A stretch of DNA of 64,000 nucleotides, taken from NCBI RefSeq assembly GCF_029227915.1, contig NC_079875.1, positions 8,179,001-8,243,000 of the forward strand, in the 5' to 3' direction. Below, piece after piece: positions 60,401 through 64,000 of this stretch. A model generated the notes under the pieces. That model ran no database searches and was not told the DNA's origin. It saw only the letters and a list, made by a program, of their open reading frames with translations. The translations under genes were made by a program, and so were the position numbers. Each line of letters begins with the position of its first letter. The first letter of the stretch is position 1. This stretch comes from Hydractinia symbiolongicarpus (lineage: Eukaryota; Cnidaria; Hydrozoa; Anthoathecata; Hydractiniidae).

Positions 60401-61882
60401 ATGATTCAATACGTCGTTACTGCTGGGGTCATTCTAATAAGTACCCTAGTTTTCTTAACAATGTTATGGAAATATTACATTTCCCGAAATTCCTTCCTAA
60501 AAAGTCCTCCAACTTATCCGTGGATTGGCACAGTACCGTACTTCGAACATAAGCCTCATTTGTTATATCGACAAGTTATGCAGTATGCCAAGGATTATAA
60601 CTACCTGTATACGGTTTGGTTTGCACATGTCCCTATCATTATGGCGTCAACAGCTGAGTATGCAGAGGCTGTGCTGAGCAGCAAAGTCATGCTAAAGAAG
60701 TCTTCTTTGTATTGGACTTTATCAGAGTGGCTTGGGAGTGGGTTACTGTTAAGCTATGGAGACAAATGGAAACAGAGAAGAAGAGCAATAACACCGACAT
60801 TTCATTTCACTATATTAAATGATTTTGTAGAAATTTTTACACGACAAGCAAAAGGGTTAGTTGCTAAGCTGAAGAAAGAGTGCGACACTGACAAAGCTAT
60901 CAATGTTCAACTACCAGTAAGTCTTGCTGCTTTAGATGTCATCTGCGAGACGGCAATGGGTGTCAACACACAGGCTCAAGAATGTTCCACGTCTGAATAT
61001 GCAAAAGCTGTATTTTCAATGAACGGGCACTTGCAACGTCGCCAGCGCTCGCCGTGGTTATGGCCAACCTTTATTTACAAATTGACAAAGACTGGTCAAG
61101 ATTATTATAAACATTTAAAAATACTACATGATTTCACCATAAATGTCATAAACAAACGCATTCAATCCCGAAAAGCGTCATCCCAGCCAGGAGAAGAAGA
61201 CACTGACAAACCAAGAAAGAAAGCTTTTCTCGACATGTTGCTCGAGCTTTACGACAAAGGTGAGATTGATGTAGAAGGAATACGAGAAGAAGTGGACACG
61301 TTCATGTTTGAAGGTCACGATACTACCGCAGCTGGTCTAAGCTGGACTCTATATCTTCTTGGTAGGAATCCAGAAATACAGCAGAAATTACATGCCGAAA
61401 TTGAAAAAATAAATGAAAAGGATGGATTCACCTTAGACAAGTTGAAGGAATGCAAATACTTGGAATATGTGATTAAAGAAAGCCTTCGTCTCCATCCTCC
61501 TGTTTCGTTGTATGCACGGATTCTTGAGGAAGACACAAAGATCGATGGACACATGGTTCCAAAAGGTACAGAGGTGGGGTTGTTTGTTCAAGGATTGCAC
61601 CTGAATCCTAAATATTGGAAAGAGCCTGAAAAGTTCAATCCAGATCGATTTGGCGAAGACAGTTACATGAAAAGAAATCCTTATACTTATGTTCCGTTTT
61701 CAGCAGGATCTCGAAATTGCATTGGTCAAAAGTTTGCTATGTTGGAAACAAAGATATTTTTGTATAACATTATGTCGCAATTTCGTGTGGAGGCTGTTCA
61801 AGAAAAAAATGAAGTTGAGGAATGTTTTGAGATCATTCACCGATCAACCAATGGCCTAATGATCAAATTCTTTTCAAGATAG
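60401..61882 (+). CDS. Cytochrome P450, CYP4-type, single coding exon
   Basis: 493 residues, normal for a microsomal P450. An N-terminal membrane anchor (about 5-26) is followed by the proline hinge PPTYPWIG. The I-helix carries EVDTFMFEGHDTTAAG (about 296-311), the CYP4-family signature. The K-helix ExxR is in KESLRLHPP (about 359-367), the PERF-like motif is FNPDRF, and the heme-binding loop is PFSAGSRNCIGQKFA with the thiolate cysteine near residue 440. All catalytic landmarks are intact. CYP4 enzymes are ER-bound monooxygenases that typically omega-hydroxylate fatty acids or eicosanoids; the substrate here is unknown. The ATG at 60401 is used rather than the in-frame TTG nine bases before it. 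A splice-acceptor-like sequence (attttatttag) ends 10 bases upstream, pointing to a 5'-UTR intron or trans-splicing. An intronless coding region could reflect retroposition. Confidence 0.95.
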   Translation: MIQYVVTAGVILISTLVFLTMLWKYYISRNSFLKSPPTYPWIGTVPYFEHKPHLLYRQVMQYAKDYNYLYTVWFAHVPIIMASTAEYAEAVLSSKVMLKKSSLYWTLSEWLGSGLLLSYGDKWKQRRRAITPTFHFTILNDFVEIFTRQAKGLVAKLKKECDTDKAINVQLPVSLAALDVICETAMGVNTQAQECSTSEYAKAVFSMNGHLQRRQRSPWLWPTFIYKLTKTGQDYYKHLKILHDFTINVINKRIQSRKASSQPGEEDTDKPRKKAFLDMLLELYDKGEIDVEGIREEVDTFMFEGHDTTAAGLSWTLYLLGRNPEIQQKLHAEIEKINEKDGFTLDKLKECKYLEYVIKESLRLHPPVSLYARILEEDTKIDGHMVPKGTEVGLFVQGLHLNPKYWKEPEKFNPDRFGEDSYMKRNPYTYVPFSAGSRNCIGQKFAMLETKIFLYNIMSQFRVEAVQEKNEVEECFEIIHRSTNGLMIKFFSR

Positions 61883-63382
61883 ATCAGGGAGATTTAAAAC
61901 TACCTTGGAATGATATACCAAAACTTTAAAGCTTCTTATATAAAAACATTATCAAATCATTCATTATGTTTACTTGATTGGAAAATGTTTATGCAAATTG
62001 TATTCTTTAAAATATATTTATTGTTTTGCTTTATTATTGGGTCTAAAAAGTCTTTGCTTCATCGTTTAATAAAAAGGACAATTTGGCAAGTTTTTAGTGT
62101 CTTGTGAGCACCATTTTAGCACTGCATTATGCAACACTAGAGCAATGAAGCAATGGAGTGATAGTGTCAAGTGAATATTTGTCTTAGTTTTTTTTAGATT
62201 GTATTAAGCGTTTAAGCCCACCAGACTGCAACGATTCTTATTACGAGGGATATAAACCTAGTCTAAATCAGATGTATCTTATGGGGAGGAAATTTTTAGC
62301 ACTTATATTTTTGAAAGAAATTCGTAATTAATTTTATACTATACAAATAAAATAAATATTTCTTCTGTTTCACATAGACATATTATTTTGAGACTGAAAA
62401 AAATTGCAAAAATAAACCGTTTTTCGCTTTTAAGATTGGTGTTTTATGCTTACGTATGTTAAATATTACGAAATATTTTATCACAGAATTGGAAAGCGAG
62501 TGATACTTTTGCTAACTAGTCGGATATTTTTTCAAAAGCGCATATTTTTTTTTGACTTTACTTAAGTTAGAATGTTCTTAAAAATGCTTTTAAGTGTAGT
62601 AATTTTAATTTTAAATATTCAATCTTTTGCGACAGTATCAAAAACATTTATACTCCCTTCCATAATTTATTACTCTTTTGTAACCTTTTCAATCAAGCCT
62701 TTTGGTAGACATGTTATGTACCGGAACAGCCTGAGCTAATATTTAAAACGCAAATGGTCAGTTAACTGTGGCTGTAAACTCTTATTACATAATACTATAT
62801 TCGTCTATTAACCCAGCAAAATTTTGTCTGAGTTCAACAAAAATTTCAAGGTACAATTTACACACAGTTTGGTAACTACTTTCATGTTGCTGATGAAGTA
62901 GTCAACAATGTTGAACTTGGAAGTGTAAAAAGTCGGATTTGTATAGTCTTCTTTATTCAGTAAAATCAATAAATTTGGAAATCTTGTCATCGGGTTCTGA
63001 ATAAGGTAGAAAGTTAACTAACTACCTTAATAGTTTCTCATTATTGGAGAATATTCACTCTTAATCCAAAAGTTTAAATTTGAATTCAATTTTGAAGAAA
63101 AAATCAAAACAAAATCTAAAGTCTACGTGAATTAACTCTTGTTTTTTGTATGTTATATAAGTAACTTCTGATTTTTCTTACAAACAAGCAAGAGTTAATT
63201 TACTTTGAAAGTTAAAGGCTCCATTATTGTTCCAATAAAGAAGGTGCACTAGCATACTTTCCATTTCGTGCATATACAAAGACTTGTTATTGATTTTGTT
63301 TTGATTTAACCTCTATTTTATATTATTGATTTTGTTAGAGTAAGAGTCTGGATATTAAGGCAATTTCTACGTGCCATGGCTA
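61883..63382. other. P450 3' flank, intergenic
   Basis: AATAAA-like signals (for example 62068-62073, ataaaa at 62069) could end the P450 transcript. No other gene seen. Confidence 0.45.
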
Positions 63383-63779
63383 CAAGTTGATAAGGCCCGT
63401 GGAAAGAACCACTAAGACAAAAAAAACAATGGCAAAATAGGTTGTTTCAGATGTTTTCCGACGTCAGCAGTGCATATAAAAAAATGCCGAAAATTAGTTC
63501 ATTTGTTGCCTCTATTGTGTAAAGCCTAAAGCGCTGATCAAGAAAATGTGTATGATGTATATGATGTAGAAAATGTATATGATCATGGGCTTTTAATAAA
63601 TGAGATTAACGGGTTTAATATTCTTGCTGACGTCCGTAAAGACCCGCAAAAACAACCAATTTTTTTTTTAGATTTAAATTTAGCATATCAGATATGCATT
63701 TTTCGGCGAAATCAAAGGAAAATAAGCATATCAACTTTGCCTGTCACAGACACACGGAACTGGCATATTATTAGATAGA
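63383..63779 (-). mobile_element. Helitron-like element, minus-strand copy
   Basis: On the minus strand it begins TCTATCTAATAATATGCCAG and continues with ttccgtgtgtctgtgacagg, collinear with the copies at 46389 and 47052. It ends with a hairpin (gtggttctttccac), cttatcaa and CTTG before T. 397 bases, shorter than the plus-strand copies and with a degenerate CTRR end. Confidence 0.78.
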
Positions 63780-63812
63780 CTTGTCGATGAGGCCCGTGGA
63801 AAAATTCACTTA
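63780..63812 (-). mobile_element. Helitron-like 3' terminus abutting the minus-strand copy
   Basis: On the minus strand gtgaatttttccacgggcctcatcga ends in CAAG directly before the 5' T of the element at 63779, so a second element lies head-to-tail upstream. Its 5' end was not resolved. A cccgtggaacaacccacggg palindrome follows at 63945-63965 and may be part of a further copy. Confidence 0.6.
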
Positions 63813-63944
63813 TTAAAGAGATGTTTCACCAAAAATTAGTTTACTGTTTGTTACTATTCAGCCAGAATTTGTAATTTTCTTCGAAAAATCTGATCTCCCT
63901 TCAGAATGCCTAAATTCCAAAACTATTATATCTAATACTCAGGT

Positions 63945-63965
63945 TTAGCCCGTGGAACAACCCAC
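63945..63965. repeat. Palindrome cccgtgg...ccacggg
   Basis: Seven-base perfect arms around aacaac. It shares the cccgtgg/ccac core of the Helitron-like 3' hairpins in this window. Confidence 0.7.
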
Positions 63966-64000
63966 GGGAATTACCCGATGTAATTATTTCGCGCATCTGT

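Noticed and set aside
61315-61554. Minus-strand frame inside the P450
   Set aside because: Antisense shadow of the highly conserved P450 I-helix to K-helix region.
1-64000. tRNA, rRNA, snRNA genes and CRISPR arrays
   Set aside because: I looked for tRNA A/B-box patterns and for regular short repeats with unique spacers and found none; the tandem repeats seen are satellites or ankyrin-coding units.

Overview
The window is animal nuclear DNA, most likely cnidarian and probably hydrozoan/medusozoan. It is strongly AT-rich, its genes are split by short GT-AG introns, and its repeats are Helitron-like, TA-flanked Tc1-type, Penelope-type and LINE remnants. The species assignment is an inference from gene content and texture; no species marker is present. 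I saw no tRNA, rRNA or CRISPR array.

Region 1 (1-18931, minus strand) holds the 5' part of one very large gene. I resolved 32 consecutive exons, all joining in compatible phase, for about 7,994 coding nt (about 2,664 codons). They encode a signal peptide, some 20 Calx-beta repeats marked by recurring NDxPYG-like turns, and one laminin-G-like module near residues 1285-1445. This architecture identifies ADGRV1 (VLGR1/GPR98), the giant adhesion GPCR of ankle-link type cell contacts. Its later repeats, EAR, GAIN and 7TM parts lie off the left edge.

Region 2 (18932-36270) is repeat-rich. It contains a nested pair of TA-flanked inverted-repeat elements (21131-23433), a ~53-bp satellite present at two places in opposite orientation, several foldback/MITE-like elements, a Helitron 3' end, and a small unidentified gene ending (27921-28533, minus).

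Region 3 (36270-44820, plus strand genes) has an intronless rhodopsin-type GPCR with unusual motif residues (36274-37137), a Penelope-like reverse-transcriptase fossil (about 39380-39750, minus) and a three-exon secreted protein with two chitin-binding type-2 (CBM14/peritrophin-A) domains (42809-44811). The latter has a second signal-peptide exon upstream, in the same phase.

Region 4 (44820-60000) contains a LINE 3' fossil, tandem head-to-tail Helitron-like elements (46389-47629; others near 51.3-52.0, 57.5 and 59.5 kb), a decayed B-box/coiled-coil/ankyrin gene (49686-53859, minus) and near-perfect palindromes.

Region 5 (60390-64000) contains an intact, coding-intronless CYP4-type cytochrome P450 (60401-61882) followed by further Helitron-like copies on the minus strand. 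Several start codons sit just downstream of a 3'-splice-site-like sequence, which fits 5'-UTR introns or the spliced-leader trans-splicing known from hydrozoans. The genes do not form a functional cluster.
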